Below are positions 33,849-43,659 of a DNA stretch of 64,000 bases, piece by piece. Each line of letters starts with the position of its first letter. Within the stretch, counting starts at the first letter, position 1. Below the pieces are notes generated by a model, which searched no databases, was not told the origin of the DNA, and saw only the letters and a program-made list of their open reading frames with translations. This DNA is from Streptomyces liliifuscus. GTDB taxonomy: Bacteria; Actinomycetota; Actinomycetes; Streptomycetales; Streptomycetaceae. The position numbers were made by a program, and so were the translations under genes. The stretch is from contig NZ_CP066831.1 of assembly GCF_016598615.1 (NCBI RefSeq), forward strand, positions 3,906,001 through 3,970,000. Reading direction: 5' to 3'.

Positions 33849-34040
33849 TCAGGCGTCCGTGTGCAATTGCGCCGACTTCTCCGGGTTCTCCGACTTCTCC
33901 ATGGCCTCGCGGAAGCGTGTGTAGCCCGCGAGCTCGGTGCCGTCCCCGAGGGTCTTTCGGTTCCGTCCGGCCCAACTGCCCCACAGTCCGGCGCCGATCG
34001 CGGCCAAAAGCGGAATCAGCAACCAGGCGAGCGCCGCCAT
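33849..34040 (-). CDS. small single-pass membrane protein
   Basis: This 63-residue protein has one N-terminal membrane helix (LAWLLIPLLAAIGAGLWGSW), then a basic and polar tail. GGGAGG precedes the ATG. No family is recognised. It follows MoaE on the same strand, about 150 bp downstream. Confidence 0.65.
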   Translation of the reverse strand: MAALAWLLIPLLAAIGAGLWGSWAGRNRKTLGDGTELAGYTRFREAMEKSENPEKSAQLHTDA

Positions 34041-34186
34041 GCCGACCTCCCAACCCCATGAGCGACCGCAACTGACTGATCAGCAGATTAACCATCCGCA
34101 TGTTCAACGCTCACGGCAGGGGTCGGGTTACGCAACCGGAACGGCGGACAGGAGTGCCCACTGGGACTGACGTGACCCCTGGGACC

Positions 34187-34639
<453 letters not shown>

Positions 34640-34734
34640 CGATGCCATACCCCCATCGTGCCCCACCCCGCCAACCCCACGGAATACGGTTTTCCCCCCG
34701 CACACACGCGTGCACGATTGGAGCCTCCTACAAC

Positions 34735-34840
34735 CAGCCCGTCCGGCGTTTGAGGACGAGGCCGTTCAGGCCGATGCGGGGGCCTGGGGGCGCAGCCCCC
34801 GGAAAGGGTCGGGGATGGGAAGGGGCGGCGGGGGCGAAAA
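34735..34840. repeat. Streptomyces dispersed repeat, family B, copy 2
   Basis: It has the same CAGCCCGTCCGGCGTTTGAG block, GGGG-rich hairpin (CTGGGGGCGCAGCCCCCGG) and closing GGGGCGGCGGGGGCGA as copy 1. It fills the gap between moaE and the SDR gene. Confidence 0.7.
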
Positions 34841-34859
34841 CCCCCACGCCACAGCCCCA

Positions 34860-34901
34860 CCGCCTCAGATCCGCCGCCTCAGATCCGCCGCCTCAGATCC
34901 G
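34860..34901. repeat. three 14-bp tandem copies at the SDR stop codon
   Basis: CCGCCTCAGATCCG is repeated three times without interruption. On the minus strand each copy contains TGA, and the gene uses the one in the first copy met (34893-34895). Confidence 0.8.
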
Positions 34902-36005
34902 CCGCCGAGCCTTCCGAGCCCGCCGCACCAACGCAGCCGTACCCAACAGAGCAACAGTCGCCCCCGCGGCCCCCGCGGCCGTGGCATCCTTCCGCCCAAG
35001 CCGCCGCCCGGCCAACGTGTGCCGCCCGGCAACCTCCTCGAGCAGCTCCGCAAGAACCTCCTCATTGGTCCACTGCGGCCGCCACCCGGCATCATGCAGC
35101 CGGCTCCCGCTCACCACCCACGGATACATCGTGTAGGCGAGATCCCCCGCCGGAGACGGCGTGAGCCCGATCCGATGGAGCCGGGCCGCGGCCCCCAGCG
35201 CGACGGCCGACGGCAACTCCATCCGCCGGATCCCGCTGAGCTCCTCGACCTCCTCCTGCTCCAGCCACCCCTCGCACCCGACGGCCAGCTCCCCCTCGAC
35301 CTTCTCCAGAACGGCGTACTCCAGAGCCCCGCACAGGTCCTCGACATGGCAGAACTGCCAGACGGGACGCGACCCGGCGACGACGAGCAGCCGGGGCGAC
35401 TCGAAATACCGCGTGAGAGCGGTGTCGGTCCCTCCGACCAGCACGGCAGGCCGTACGACGGTGACGTTGAGCCCGGGATGCGCACGGGGCGCCCGCCGCG
35501 CGAGCCGCTCGACCTCCAGGAGGTCCCCCACCCCCGTGGCCTCCGCGGTCGCCCGCAGTTCGGCGTCTTCGGAGAGGGGCAGTTCGTTGTCGGGCAGCGC
35601 TCCGTAGACCATCGCCGAGGTGCACAGCACGACACGGTGGACCCCGGCCGCGGCGGCGGCCGTCAGCACGGTCTGTGTCCCCCGCACGTTGTAGGCCGTT
35701 CGTGCGGCCGGGTCCGTCTCCAGGTCGAGATCGAGCGCCAGGTGCACCACGACGTCCGCGCCGCGCAGCTTCTCGGCGATCGCCGGATCCCGGACATCCA
35801 GGATGTGCCACTGCGCCGCCGCGCACTCGCCGCGCCGCTCGTCGATGGCGATGACCTGCTTGATCTCGTCGCTGGCGGCCAGCCGCTCGGTGAGCATCGC
35901 GCCGATTCCGGCGGCGGCTCCGGTGATCGCGACGACCGGGCCGCGTAGAGCCGGATTGGTTGAAGGGTTTCGCGCTGCGCGAACCTGTGGATCTGGGGAA
36001 CTCAC
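34893..36005 (-). CDS. NAD-dependent epimerase/dehydratase (extended SDR)
   Basis: The 370-residue protein has the Rossmann motif TGAAAGIG near residue 28, the DVRD and HLAL strands, a TSAMVYGA active-site Ser/Tyr segment and a substrate-binding C-terminal half. The C-terminus ends in a hydrophobic Ala/Gly segment and a run of Arg, suggesting a membrane tail. GTG 36005 is chosen for its GGAGA site. The substrate is unknown. Confidence 0.85.
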   Translation of the reverse strand: MSSPDPQVRAARNPSTNPALRGPVVAITGAAAGIGAMLTERLAASDEIKQVIAIDERRGECAAAQWHILDVRDPAIAEKLRGADVVVHLALDLDLETDPAARTAYNVRGTQTVLTAAAAAGVHRVVLCTSAMVYGALPDNELPLSEDAELRATAEATGVGDLLEVERLARRAPRAHPGLNVTVVRPAVLVGGTDTALTRYFESPRLLVVAGSRPVWQFCHVEDLCGALEYAVLEKVEGELAVGCEGWLEQEEVEELSGIRRMELPSAVALGAAARLHRIGLTPSPAGDLAYTMYPWVVSGSRLHDAGWRPQWTNEEVLAELLEEVAGRHTLAGRRLGRKDATAAGAAGATVALLGTAALVRRARKARRRI

Positions 36006-36195
36006 CGGGCGTCTCCAGCGGTTGTCTTCAGTAAGAACGCGCGTGACGCGTACGTACCAGGTGGCATCCATCCTGCCGCAGCCGCTGTGTCGGCGAAGCA
36101 CCGAGGCCCGAACCGGTTGTGGTGTCTACGCTGGGTGGTGATGTAGGGCAGCCGCCGTCGGAGCGAACCGGCGGCCTTAACAGCCGAGGAATCCC

Positions 36196-37635
36196 GTGAG
36201 TGACACCCCATTCGGATTCGGCCTTCCGCCGGAGGAGCCGGACGACGGCGACGAGGGCAAGAAGAAGGACCAGCAGAGCGGTGGTGGTCAGGGACCTGCC
36301 AACCCGTTCGGTTTCGGGCCCGGAGGACCGGGTGGCGACAACCCGCTCGCAGCCATGTTCGGTTCGCTGAACCCCAACGACCTGGGCGCCGCGTTCCAGC
36401 AGCTCGGCCAGATGCTCTCGTACGAGGGCGGGCCGGTGAACTGGGACATGGCCAAGCAGATCGCCCGCCAGACGGTGTCCCAGGGCACTCCCGACGGCAC
36501 CAAGGACGCGAGCATCGGCCCCGCCGAGCGCACCCAGGTCGACGAGGCGGTGCGCCTGGCCGACCTGTGGCTGGACGACGCGACATCACTGCCGTCCGGC
36601 GCCGGCTCCGCGGTGGCCTGGAGCCGCGCGGAGTGGGTCGAGGCGACCCTGCCGGTGTGGAAGGAGCTCGTCGACCCGGTCGCCGAGCGGGTCGGCGCGG
36701 CCATGGGCGACGTACTGCCCGAGGAGATGCAGGCCATGGCGGGCCCGCTCCTCGGGATGATGCGCTCCATGGGCGGCGCCATGTTCGGCACGCAGATCGG
36801 GCAGGCCGTCGGCGTGCTCGCGGGCGAGGTCGTCGGCTCGACCGACATCGGCCTGCCGCTCGGCCCGGTCGGCAAGGCCGCGCTGCTGCCGCTGAACATC
36901 GAGTCGTTCGGCAAGGACCTGAGCGTCCCCCAGGAGGAGGTGCGGCTGTACCTCGCCCTGCGCGAGGCCGCCCACCAGCGGCTCTTCGCCCACGTGCCAT
37001 GGCTGCGCTCGCATCTGTTCGGCGCGGTCGAGGGATACGCGCGCGGGATCAAGGTCGACACGGCGAAGCTGGAGGACGTGGTCGGCCAGTTCGACCCGCA
37101 GAACCCGGAGGAGCTGCAGCAGGCACTCCAGCAGGGCATGTTCCAGCCGGAGGACACGCCCGAGCAGAAGGCCGCCCTGGCGCGCCTGGAGACGGCGCTC
37201 GCGCTCGTCGAGGGCTGGGTGGACGCGGTGGTCCACTCGGCCGCGAAGCCGCGTCTGTCGTCCGCCGACGCGCTGCGGGAGACGCTGCGCCGCCGTCGTG
37301 CGACGGGCGGCCCCGCCGAGCAGACCTTCGCCACGCTGATCGGCCTGGAGCTGCGCCCGCGCCGCCTGCGGGACGCCTCGCGCCTGTGGGCCTCGCTCAC
37401 GGACGCCCGCGGCGTCGACGGCCGCGACGGCCTGTGGGCGCACCCGGACATGCTGCCGACCGCCTCGGACCTGGACGACCCGGACGGTTTCGTGCACCGC
37501 GAGCAGCTGGACTTCTCCGAGCTCGACAAGATGCTCGGCGAGGCCGCGAGCGGCCCGTCCGAGAAGCCGAACCTCACGAAGGACGAGCCCAAGGACGACG
37601 AAAAGGGCGAGGAAAAGGGCGACGACGACAAGTGA
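36196..37635 (+). CDS. DUF2342 zincin-like protein
   Basis: The 479-residue actinobacterial protein has an N-terminal Gly/Pro-rich low-complexity part (1-50), a conserved core with REAAHQRLF and LVEGWVDAVV, the zincin-like positions of DUF2342, and an acidic Lys/Asp/Glu tail. Members are annotated as zinc-dependent metalloproteases or F420-associated, neither proven. A canonical HExxH is absent. GTG 36196 follows GAGGA. It overlaps the Nudix gene by GTGA. Confidence 0.85.
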   Translation: MSDTPFGFGLPPEEPDDGDEGKKKDQQSGGGQGPANPFGFGPGGPGGDNPLAAMFGSLNPNDLGAAFQQLGQMLSYEGGPVNWDMAKQIARQTVSQGTPDGTKDASIGPAERTQVDEAVRLADLWLDDATSLPSGAGSAVAWSRAEWVEATLPVWKELVDPVAERVGAAMGDVLPEEMQAMAGPLLGMMRSMGGAMFGTQIGQAVGVLAGEVVGSTDIGLPLGPVGKAALLPLNIESFGKDLSVPQEEVRLYLALREAAHQRLFAHVPWLRSHLFGAVEGYARGIKVDTAKLEDVVGQFDPQNPEELQQALQQGMFQPEDTPEQKAALARLETALALVEGWVDAVVHSAAKPRLSSADALRETLRRRRATGGPAEQTFATLIGLELRPRRLRDASRLWASLTDARGVDGRDGLWAHPDMLPTASDLDDPDGFVHREQLDFSELDKMLGEAASGPSEKPNLTKDEPKDDEKGEEKGDDDK

Positions 37636-38153
37636 GTCTGTACGACGACGCCGTCCTGGTCCTGAAGGGCATCGAGGGCCAGGAGGAGCTGCGGCAGGCC
37701 TATCTCGACCATCTGGAGGCGCATCCGGACGGCATGTGGAAGGCCTGCACGGCCGGACACGTCACGGCGAGCGCCCTGGTGATCGATCCCGGGCACGGCA
37801 GGGTGCTGCTGACTCTCCACAAAAAACTGCGGATGTGGCTCCAAATGGGTGGTCACTGCGAGCCCGGCGACGCCACGCTGGAGGCCGCCGCCCTGCGTGA
37901 GGCCACGGAGGAGTCGGGCATCGCGGGCCTGACCCTGCTCCCGGGGGGACCCGTCCGCCTGGACCGGCATCCCATCCCGCCCCCCTGCCACTGCCACTTC
38001 GACGTGCAGTACGCGGTGGTGGCCGAGCCCGGCGCCGTCCAGGAGATCAGCGACGAGTCCCTGGACCTGCGCTGGTTCCCGTACGACGAGGTGGCGAAGG
38101 TGGCCGACGACTCGGTCGTCCGTCTCCTGGCGGCGACACGGGCAAGGCTCTGA
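37632..38153 (+). CDS. Nudix hydrolase
   Basis: The 173-residue protein has a Nudix box with GGHCEPGD, then REATEESGI, which binds Mg and positions diphosphate substrates. The HPIPPPCHCHFDVQY segment is typical of the family copies found in actinobacteria. It starts at GTG 37632 overlapping the upstream stop and is co-translated with the DUF2342 gene. The nucleotide substrate is not evident. Confidence 0.88.
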   Translation: MSLYDDAVLVLKGIEGQEELRQAYLDHLEAHPDGMWKACTAGHVTASALVIDPGHGRVLLTLHKKLRMWLQMGGHCEPGDATLEAAALREATEESGIAGLTLLPGGPVRLDRHPIPPPCHCHFDVQYAVVAEPGAVQEISDESLDLRWFPYDEVAKVADDSVVRLLAATRARL

Positions 38154-38163
38154 AGAGGCACGC

Positions 38164-38197
38164 GTAAGGGGCGGCCGCAGTGGCGACCGCCCCTTAC
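38164..38197 (+). terminator. terminator after Nudix gene
   Basis: An 11-bp stem (GTAAGGGGCGG, 38164-38174, with 38187-38197) lies just past the Nudix stop. Confidence 0.7.
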
Positions 38198-38212
38198 ACA
38201 CACGCTGACAAG

Positions 38213-38272
38213 GGCGCTCCGTCAGGGGCGCGGGGAACTGCGCGCCCGGCCACGGCCGGCCCGCAGCCAACC
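38213..38272 (+). repeat. Streptomyces dispersed repeat, family A, copy 2
   Basis: It has the same GGGGCGCGGGGAACTGCGCG core as 5154-5220, with diverged flanks (CCGGCCCGCAGCCAACC tail). Confidence 0.65.
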
Positions 38273-38281
38273 ACCGGCCCC

Positions 38282-38325
38282 GGACCTTTCGCGTGGCACT
38301 CCGAGGAGTGCCGAGCGAAAGGTCC
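38282..38325. terminator. terminator of AIM24 operon
   Basis: The nested stem GGACCTTTCGC / GCGAAAGGTCC (38282-38292, 38315-38325) encloses GGCACTCC / GGAGTGCC. It touches the stop of the last AIM24 gene and separates convergent operons. Confidence 0.75.
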
Positions 38326-39080
38326 TAACTCCAGGCGTTGCCCTGGTTCTGCCCCCGGGCCCCCTGCTGCCCCATCCCGTACTGGGCGGCAACACCCGAT
38401 CCGATCGCCGCGTTCTGCGGCGGCAGCATCTCGCTGGGCTGCACGAGCGCGTACCCCTGGCCCATGAAGCTGAGCTCCCAGCCCTCACCGGTGTTGCCCC
38501 GGCGCCGGAACACCCCGGAGGAGTGGGTCTGGGCCTGCATCTGTACGCGCAGACTGGTGGACCAGGCGACGATCGCGTCGGCGTCGCAGTTGACGTACCG
38601 GTCCGGCGTGACCTGCAGCATCAGCGGCATGCCCGACGTCATCAGGGCGACCTTGCCGCGCCCGGTGATGTTGAGCTGGTACTTGCCGGAGCCGGAGATC
38701 CCGTACTGGCTGTCCACGGCGATCACCTCGTGGTGCAGCGAGGAGTCCATCGCGAGGACGTAGCTGCTGTCCACGGTGAGGCCGTCCTGGTCCACGTCCA
38801 CCACATGGATGTGCTGGGCGAGGTTGGCCAGGTAGACGGTGCCCTGCCCGTGGCAGCGCATCAGGTCGAGGCCCTCTCCGGTGTGGGCGCGCGAACGCTG
38901 CTGACCGGAGTTCTGGTACTCGGCGTCGAACTCCACAAGACCCTGGTACGCGACCATGGTGCCCTTGCGGGCCAGCATGTCGTCGTGGCCCTCCAGGACG
39001 ACGCGCAGCATCTGCTTGTTCTGCAGGCTGTAGCGCTCCTGGGACTGCTGGTCGTTGTAGGCGAAAAGCGGGCTCTGCAT
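38325..39080 (-). CDS. AIM24-family protein, third gene of operon
   Basis: The 251-residue protein shows the repeated beta-strand pattern of the AIM24 (TRAP-like beta-helix) family: MLARKGTMVAYQGLVEFD, GTVYLANLAQHIHVV, ISGSGKYQLNITGRGKVAL and FMGQGYALVQPSE. It ends in a Gln/Gly-rich tail. Bacterial AIM24 proteins have no settled function. It is the last of three paralogous genes spaced 13-17 bp apart. Confidence 0.85.
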   Translation of the reverse strand: MQSPLFAYNDQQSQERYSLQNKQMLRVVLEGHDDMLARKGTMVAYQGLVEFDAEYQNSGQQRSRAHTGEGLDLMRCHGQGTVYLANLAQHIHVVDVDQDGLTVDSSYVLAMDSSLHHEVIAVDSQYGISGSGKYQLNITGRGKVALMTSGMPLMLQVTPDRYVNCDADAIVAWSTSLRVQMQAQTHSSGVFRRRGNTGEGWELSFMGQGYALVQPSEMLPPQNAAIGSGVAAQYGMGQQGARGQNQGNAWS

Positions 39081-39097
39081 GGTGTGTGTGCTCCCCC

Positions 39098-39778
39098 TCA
39101 GCCCCGTACCCGGAGGCGGTCGGTGCTGTCCTCGCTGGGCTGGACGACGACGATGCCCTGTCCGGAGAAGGCCATCTGGAAGGCCTCGCCGCTGCCCCGC
39201 CCGATCAGCGACTGCGCCTTGAAGCTGCGCTTGCCCTTCACCTTGAGGTTCGGGGACCAGGCGACGAGCGCGTCCGGGTCGACGTACGTCTCGTCCTCGC
39301 CGCCGCCGCAGTCGACGACGATGGGCTTGCCCCGGGAGGTCAGGGCGACCCAGCCCTGCCCGGAGATCTTGGTGTTCCACAGGCCCTGTCCGGCGAACTT
39401 CGCCAGCCCCTTGACGCGCTCGACACCCCAGGTGAGGTGCGCGTCGAAGGCGAGCAGGTTGGTGGCGTTGACGGAGATCGCGTCGCCGTTGAGGTTGATG
39501 ACGACGACGTTCGCCCCGTAGTCGGAGAGGTACAGCAGACCGTCTCCGGAGCACTTCATCAGGGGTGCGCCCTCGCCGGTCATCCAGTCCTTGGCGATCT
39601 GGCGTACGGCAGGCGGATTCGGCTCGTACTGGACGAAGCCTTCGTAGGCGACCATCGACCCCACGCGCGCGAGGAGGTCGTTTCCGGTCTGCATGGCGAC
39701 CTTGAGCATGTGGTTGCCGTGGTTCTCCATGCGTGCGGCAACGGGTGCCGGGGCGAAGCCCGCGAGCTGCTGGTTCAT
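39098..39778 (-). CDS. AIM24-family protein, second gene of operon
   Basis: The 226-residue protein from ATG 39778 (MNQQLAGFAPAPVAARM) repeats the AIM24 pattern (LLARVGSMVAYEGFVQYE, GLLYLSDYGANVVVINL, FSGQGIVVVQPSE). It is collinear with both neighbours and shares the diagnostic G.(M/I)V.YxG and VVQPSE segments. The three genes probably form one complex of stacked beta-helices. Confidence 0.85.
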   Translation of the reverse strand: MNQQLAGFAPAPVAARMENHGNHMLKVAMQTGNDLLARVGSMVAYEGFVQYEPNPPAVRQIAKDWMTGEGAPLMKCSGDGLLYLSDYGANVVVINLNGDAISVNATNLLAFDAHLTWGVERVKGLAKFAGQGLWNTKISGQGWVALTSRGKPIVVDCGGGEDETYVDPDALVAWSPNLKVKGKRSFKAQSLIGRGSGEAFQMAFSGQGIVVVQPSEDSTDRLRVRG

Positions 39779-39791
39779 AGGACGGGCTCCC

Positions 39792-41504
39792 TCAGACCTC
39801 GTACGGCTGGACGACGATGAAATTGCCGGGCGCGCCACGGAACTGGAGGTTCACGCTCTCCCCGGTGTCGCCCGGGTAGGCGTTGCGACGCATCCTTACC
39901 TGGCTGGAGACGATCACCTGGGAGGCGGCGGACCAGGCGACGACGGCGTTGCAGTCGGCGAACGTCGTCGGCGTCACGGGCAGCACGACGGGCACGCCAC
40001 GCGTCTTGACGACGATCGTGCCGGTCCCCTGGAACTGCATCGTGAACAGCGCTCCGCCGGGGATGCCGTGTCCTTCGACGCGGCGCACCTCGTACTGGAG
40101 TGTCTCGTCGAAGGCGAGGACGTTCTCCGCGGAGACACAGACGGCGTCGCCCTGCAGTTCGATCGGGTGCAGCATCGCGGAGTTGTCCGCGAGGAACACC
40201 TGGCCGCGGCCCGAACAGCGCATCAGCTGCATCTCCTGGCCGGTCGCGTTGCCCACGATCCGCCCGGAGAATCCGGCGCCCTTGTAGCTGAAGTCGACCT
40301 TGCCCTGGTAGAGCACCATGCTGCCCTGGCGGGCCAGTACGGCCTGGTCGCCGCCCATGCCGAGGTCGACACGGACCATCTTCTTGTTCTGCTGGGTCCA
40401 GCGCTGCCCGGTGGGCGTCTCCTTGTACGCCTGCAGCGCCGCGGTGACACCGGCGCCTCCCTGGGGAGCGCCCTGAGGCACTCCGTAGGCGGCGGGCGCA
40501 CCCGGCACACCCGGTGCGCCGGGCTGACCGGGCACCTGGCCGAACGGCGGCTGCTGACCGTAGCCGGGAGGCGGGGTCGGCTGGCCGTAGCCCGGGGGCG
40601 GAGCGGGTGCCTGGGGCGCCTGAGGTGCCTGGGGCTGTCCGTAGCCGGGCGGCAGGGGTGCGGTCTGGCCGGGGGCCTGACCGTACTGAGGCTGCTGGCC
40701 CGGCTGCCCGTAGGGCGCGGGGGCGGGAGCCGGAGGCGGTACCGGGGCGCCGCCGGGCGGGGTCAGGGGCGCGATGATGGTCGGCGCCGCGTGCACCGAA
40801 GGCACGGGGGCCGGCGGTGGCGTGGCTCCCTGGGGCGGTGCGAAACCCTGTGCGGCAGGCTGCGGAGCCGGCACGGCGGGGCCTGCCGGCGCGCCGAACG
40901 CGGGCGGTGCGGCTGCCTGGGCGGGCGGCGCGAACGAGGGCGCGGCGGCCTGGGGTGCCGGGGCCGCGGGCTCCTCCTCGGCGACCTCGCCGCCGAAGTT
41001 CTTCAGCAGCGCGTCGAGCCCGCCGTCGAAGCCCTGTCCGACCGCGGCGAACCGCCAGACGTCCTTGAGGTAGAAGTCGCCCAGCATCACGGCGCGTTCG
41101 GTGGAGAACTCGCCACCGTTGAAGGAGTAGCGGGCCACCTCCTCGCCGCCCGCGACGATGCGGAGGTACCCGGGGGCGACCTGCGACATCTGTCCGGTGC
41201 CGTCGATCGTCGCCGTGAAGGACAGCTTCTGGATCTGCGCCGGGATCCTGTCGAGCGTGACGCGGAAGGACTCCGTGTCGCCCGCCTGCGCACCGAGAAG
41301 CTGGATGGACTCTTCGGGGGTCTTCGGCTGGTTGAAGAAGACGAAGAACCGGTCGTCCGAAAGCTGTTCGTCGGCGTCGAGACCGAAGCAGCTGATGTCG
41401 AAGCTCAGTCCGGGGCCGGTGATCTGCACACCCACGTACAGATCGGTGCCCGCGGTGAGGTCACTGATCTTGGCCTTGTGGCCGCGTTGGAATTCCCTGG
41501 CCAT
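39792..41504 (-). CDS. TerD-AIM24 fusion protein, first gene of operon
   Basis: The 570-residue protein has an N-terminal TerD domain (about 1-185: GLSFDISCFGLD, DDRFFVFFNQP, ERAVMLGDFYLKD), a Pro/Gln/Ala-rich linker (about 190-350) and a C-terminal AIM24 domain (AVLARQGSMVLYQGKVDFSY ... FIVVQPYEV). TerD domains bind calcium and belong to tellurite/phage/chemical stress systems. The fusion makes a membrane-stress or scaffold role for the AIM24 operon likely. No TerC, TerZ or TerF homologue is nearby. Confidence 0.88.
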   Translation of the reverse strand: MAREFQRGHKAKISDLTAGTDLYVGVQITGPGLSFDISCFGLDADEQLSDDRFFVFFNQPKTPEESIQLLGAQAGDTESFRVTLDRIPAQIQKLSFTATIDGTGQMSQVAPGYLRIVAGGEEVARYSFNGGEFSTERAVMLGDFYLKDVWRFAAVGQGFDGGLDALLKNFGGEVAEEEPAAPAPQAAAPSFAPPAQAAAPPAFGAPAGPAVPAPQPAAQGFAPPQGATPPPAPVPSVHAAPTIIAPLTPPGGAPVPPPAPAPAPYGQPGQQPQYGQAPGQTAPLPPGYGQPQAPQAPQAPAPPPGYGQPTPPPGYGQQPPFGQVPGQPGAPGVPGAPAAYGVPQGAPQGGAGVTAALQAYKETPTGQRWTQQNKKMVRVDLGMGGDQAVLARQGSMVLYQGKVDFSYKGAGFSGRIVGNATGQEMQLMRCSGRGQVFLADNSAMLHPIELQGDAVCVSAENVLAFDETLQYEVRRVEGHGIPGGALFTMQFQGTGTIVVKTRGVPVVLPVTPTTFADCNAVVAWSAASQVIVSSQVRMRRNAYPGDTGESVNLQFRGAPGNFIVVQPYEV

Positions 41505-41658
41505 GCGTAACGACCGTCCCCCATCCCGAATACGAGTGCGTCGCGTCAGGCTAACGGCAAAATCCAGCCGTGGACGAAGCCGGTACACACCCGGTACAGA
41601 ATCCCTGCTTCGAGCGGTCCGGCCAGGGTTTCGGCGCCGGACGGGCGTCAGGCCGACG

Positions 41659-42255
41659 TCACTCGCCGCGGGTGGCGGGCAGGTGGGGCAGCCGGTCGGC
41701 GGCGACCACTCCTTCGAGGTAGCCGCGGGCCCGCTCGGTCCGCGGATAGGCCTCAAGAAGCCGCCAGAAGTCGGGGCCGTGGCCGGGCACGAGCAGATGC
41801 GCGAGTTCATGGACGAGGACGTAGTCGACGACGTATTCGGGCATGCCCTGCAGCCGGTGCGAAAGACGGATACTGCCCTCGGCGGGGGTGCACGAGCCCC
41901 AGCGGGTGTTCTGATTGGTGACCCAGCGGACCGAAGTGGGCCGGGCCCGGCCGTCGAAGTACAGATCGGAGAGCCGCGCGGCCCGCTCGGACAACTCCGT
42001 GTCGCCGAGCACCCGCTTGTTCTCCTGGGCGGCCAGCTTGTCGAGCATGACGCTCACCCAGCGCTGCTCCTCCGCCTCGGACATCCGGGCGGGGATGAGC
42101 ACGACGGTGCGATCGCCTTCACGGTACGCAGAGACCGTTCTGCGCCGTCGCGCGCTCCTGCGGACCTCGATCGCGCTCGCCCCCGAGCCGCTTGGCGGCT
42201 GGCTCGTCGTGCTGCGCTGTGGGTTTCCGGCGCGGTGCAGTGGGTCGGCGGGCAC
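41659..42255 (-). CDS. YgjP-type (DUF45) metallopeptidase
   Basis: The 198-residue protein has VLVHELAHLLVPGHGPDFW, the zinc motif HELAH followed by a third histidine, and NTRWGSCTPAEGSIRLS, both diagnostic of the UTP-pyrophosphatase/YgjP DUF45 family. The first 35 residues are low-complexity and the GTG start is uncertain. It is divergent from the ThiF-like gene. Confidence 0.85.
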   Translation of the reverse strand: MPADPLHRAGNPQRSTTSQPPSGSGASAIEVRRSARRRRTVSAYREGDRTVVLIPARMSEAEEQRWVSVMLDKLAAQENKRVLGDTELSERAARLSDLYFDGRARPTSVRWVTNQNTRWGSCTPAEGSIRLSHRLQGMPEYVVDYVLVHELAHLLVPGHGPDFWRLLEAYPRTERARGYLEGVVAADRLPHLPATRGE

Positions 42256-42465
42256 AGCCCGACGTTACCCGTTGCACACGGGGGAAGTCCCGCCTCCGGG
42301 ACGCATCGATGCCGAACCGCACCCCACGCGCTCGATTTGTACGACGAATATCCACTGCCTGTGGACAACTTTCGGCACGTGCCGGGCAATGCGGGCATGC
42401 TGACATTCGACCGGCGGAGCGGGACGAACACCCGCCGGCGCAACGGGGACGTACGGGGGTCGGTC

Positions 42466-43659
42466 ATGCATCCGATGGTGAAACCCGCGCTGCGGCGCGG
42501 CTGGCGGGATCTCAACACCGTGCAGTTCGGGATGGCACCCGCACACGCGATGGTGCTCGGCCCGATGGACACGGCGACGGGCAGTCTTCTGACTTTGTTC
42601 GACGGCACACGCGGACTGCCTCTGTTACGCGACGAGGGACGCCGCATGGGTCTGCCCGACGGCCATGTCGACGGTCTCGTGGAGCGACTGGCCCAGGCGG
42701 GACTGCTGGACGACGCGACGGGCGGCGGCCCGGCCGCCGATGCTTTGCGCAAGAAACCGGCGGTCCTGGACCGGCTGCGACCCGACGTCGCATCGCTCTC
42801 CCTGGTCGCTCCCGAACCGGGCGACGCCATGCGCCGGCTGGCGGCCCGCCGCTCACTGCGCGTACAGGTGCGGGGCGCGGGCCGGGTCGGAGTGGTACTC
42901 GCCGCGGCACTGGCGGGAGCGGGCGTGGGCCAGGTCGACGTGCACGACGGCGGCTGCGTCGAGCCGTGGGACGTGGCTCCGGGCGGGCTGCCCGTCGAAT
43001 CCATCGGCGAGCGCAGGGACGAGGCCGCACGCCGTGCGGTGCGCCGTGCGGCACCGAACCGCCCGCCGCGTCGCGGCAGCGCACGCCAGGCTCCCGAAGC
43101 CGAGGATCCGGGCCTCTCCCTCGTGATCATCACGCCCCGGGACGGTCTCGCCGTCCACGCCCCCGACCCATCGGCCGCCGAGCCCCTGATCGACTCCGGA
43201 ACACCGCATCTGTACGCCGGGGTGGTGGAGGGCACGGGAGTCGTCGGCCCCCTCGTCCTGCCGGGCGACACGGCCTGCGCGGGCTGCCTGGATCTGGGAC
43301 GCACCGACCGGGATCCGACCTGGCCACGGCTACTGGCACAGTGGCGTTCCGCTCAGTCCCGTCACGTACCGGCGTGTGATCTGGCGCTGTCCACCGCGGT
43401 CGCCGGCCTGGCCGCGGGGCATGCGCTCGCTTTTCTGGACGGGGAGCTGCCGTCGAGTGCGGGGGCCCGCTGGGAGGTATCGGTGCCCGGTTTCGACTGG
43501 CACTCGACGCCGGTGTGGGACCATCCCGCATGCCGCTGCGGGGCCGCGGAGAAAGCTAAGGGGGAGCAGACCTCGGACGACGAAGGGCCGCACGAGACAA
43601 TGGCCGGGCAACAGCCGCACGCGGCACGGCTGTCCGGTACTTGGAGGGCGCATGTCTGA
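42466..43659 (+). CDS. ThiF/MoeB-like protein
   Basis: The 397-residue protein has a Rossmann-like segment (VQVRGAGRVGVVLAAALAGAGVGQV) with GxGxxG near residue 140 and two zinc-type cysteine pairs in the second half (CAGC, CRCG), as in E1-like adenylyltransferases. The helix-rich N-terminal part (1-110) has no E1 counterpart. An ATG at 42397 is also in frame. Its substrate is unknown. It overlaps the AarF start by 8 bp. Confidence 0.7.
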   Translation: MHPMVKPALRRGWRDLNTVQFGMAPAHAMVLGPMDTATGSLLTLFDGTRGLPLLRDEGRRMGLPDGHVDGLVERLAQAGLLDDATGGGPAADALRKKPAVLDRLRPDVASLSLVAPEPGDAMRRLAARRSLRVQVRGAGRVGVVLAAALAGAGVGQVDVHDGGCVEPWDVAPGGLPVESIGERRDEAARRAVRRAAPNRPPRRGSARQAPEAEDPGLSLVIITPRDGLAVHAPDPSAAEPLIDSGTPHLYAGVVEGTGVVGPLVLPGDTACAGCLDLGRTDRDPTWPRLLAQWRSAQSRHVPACDLALSTAVAGLAAGHALAFLDGELPSSAGARWEVSVPGFDWHSTPVWDHPACRCGAAEKAKGEQTSDDEGPHETMAGQQPHAARLSGTWRAHV

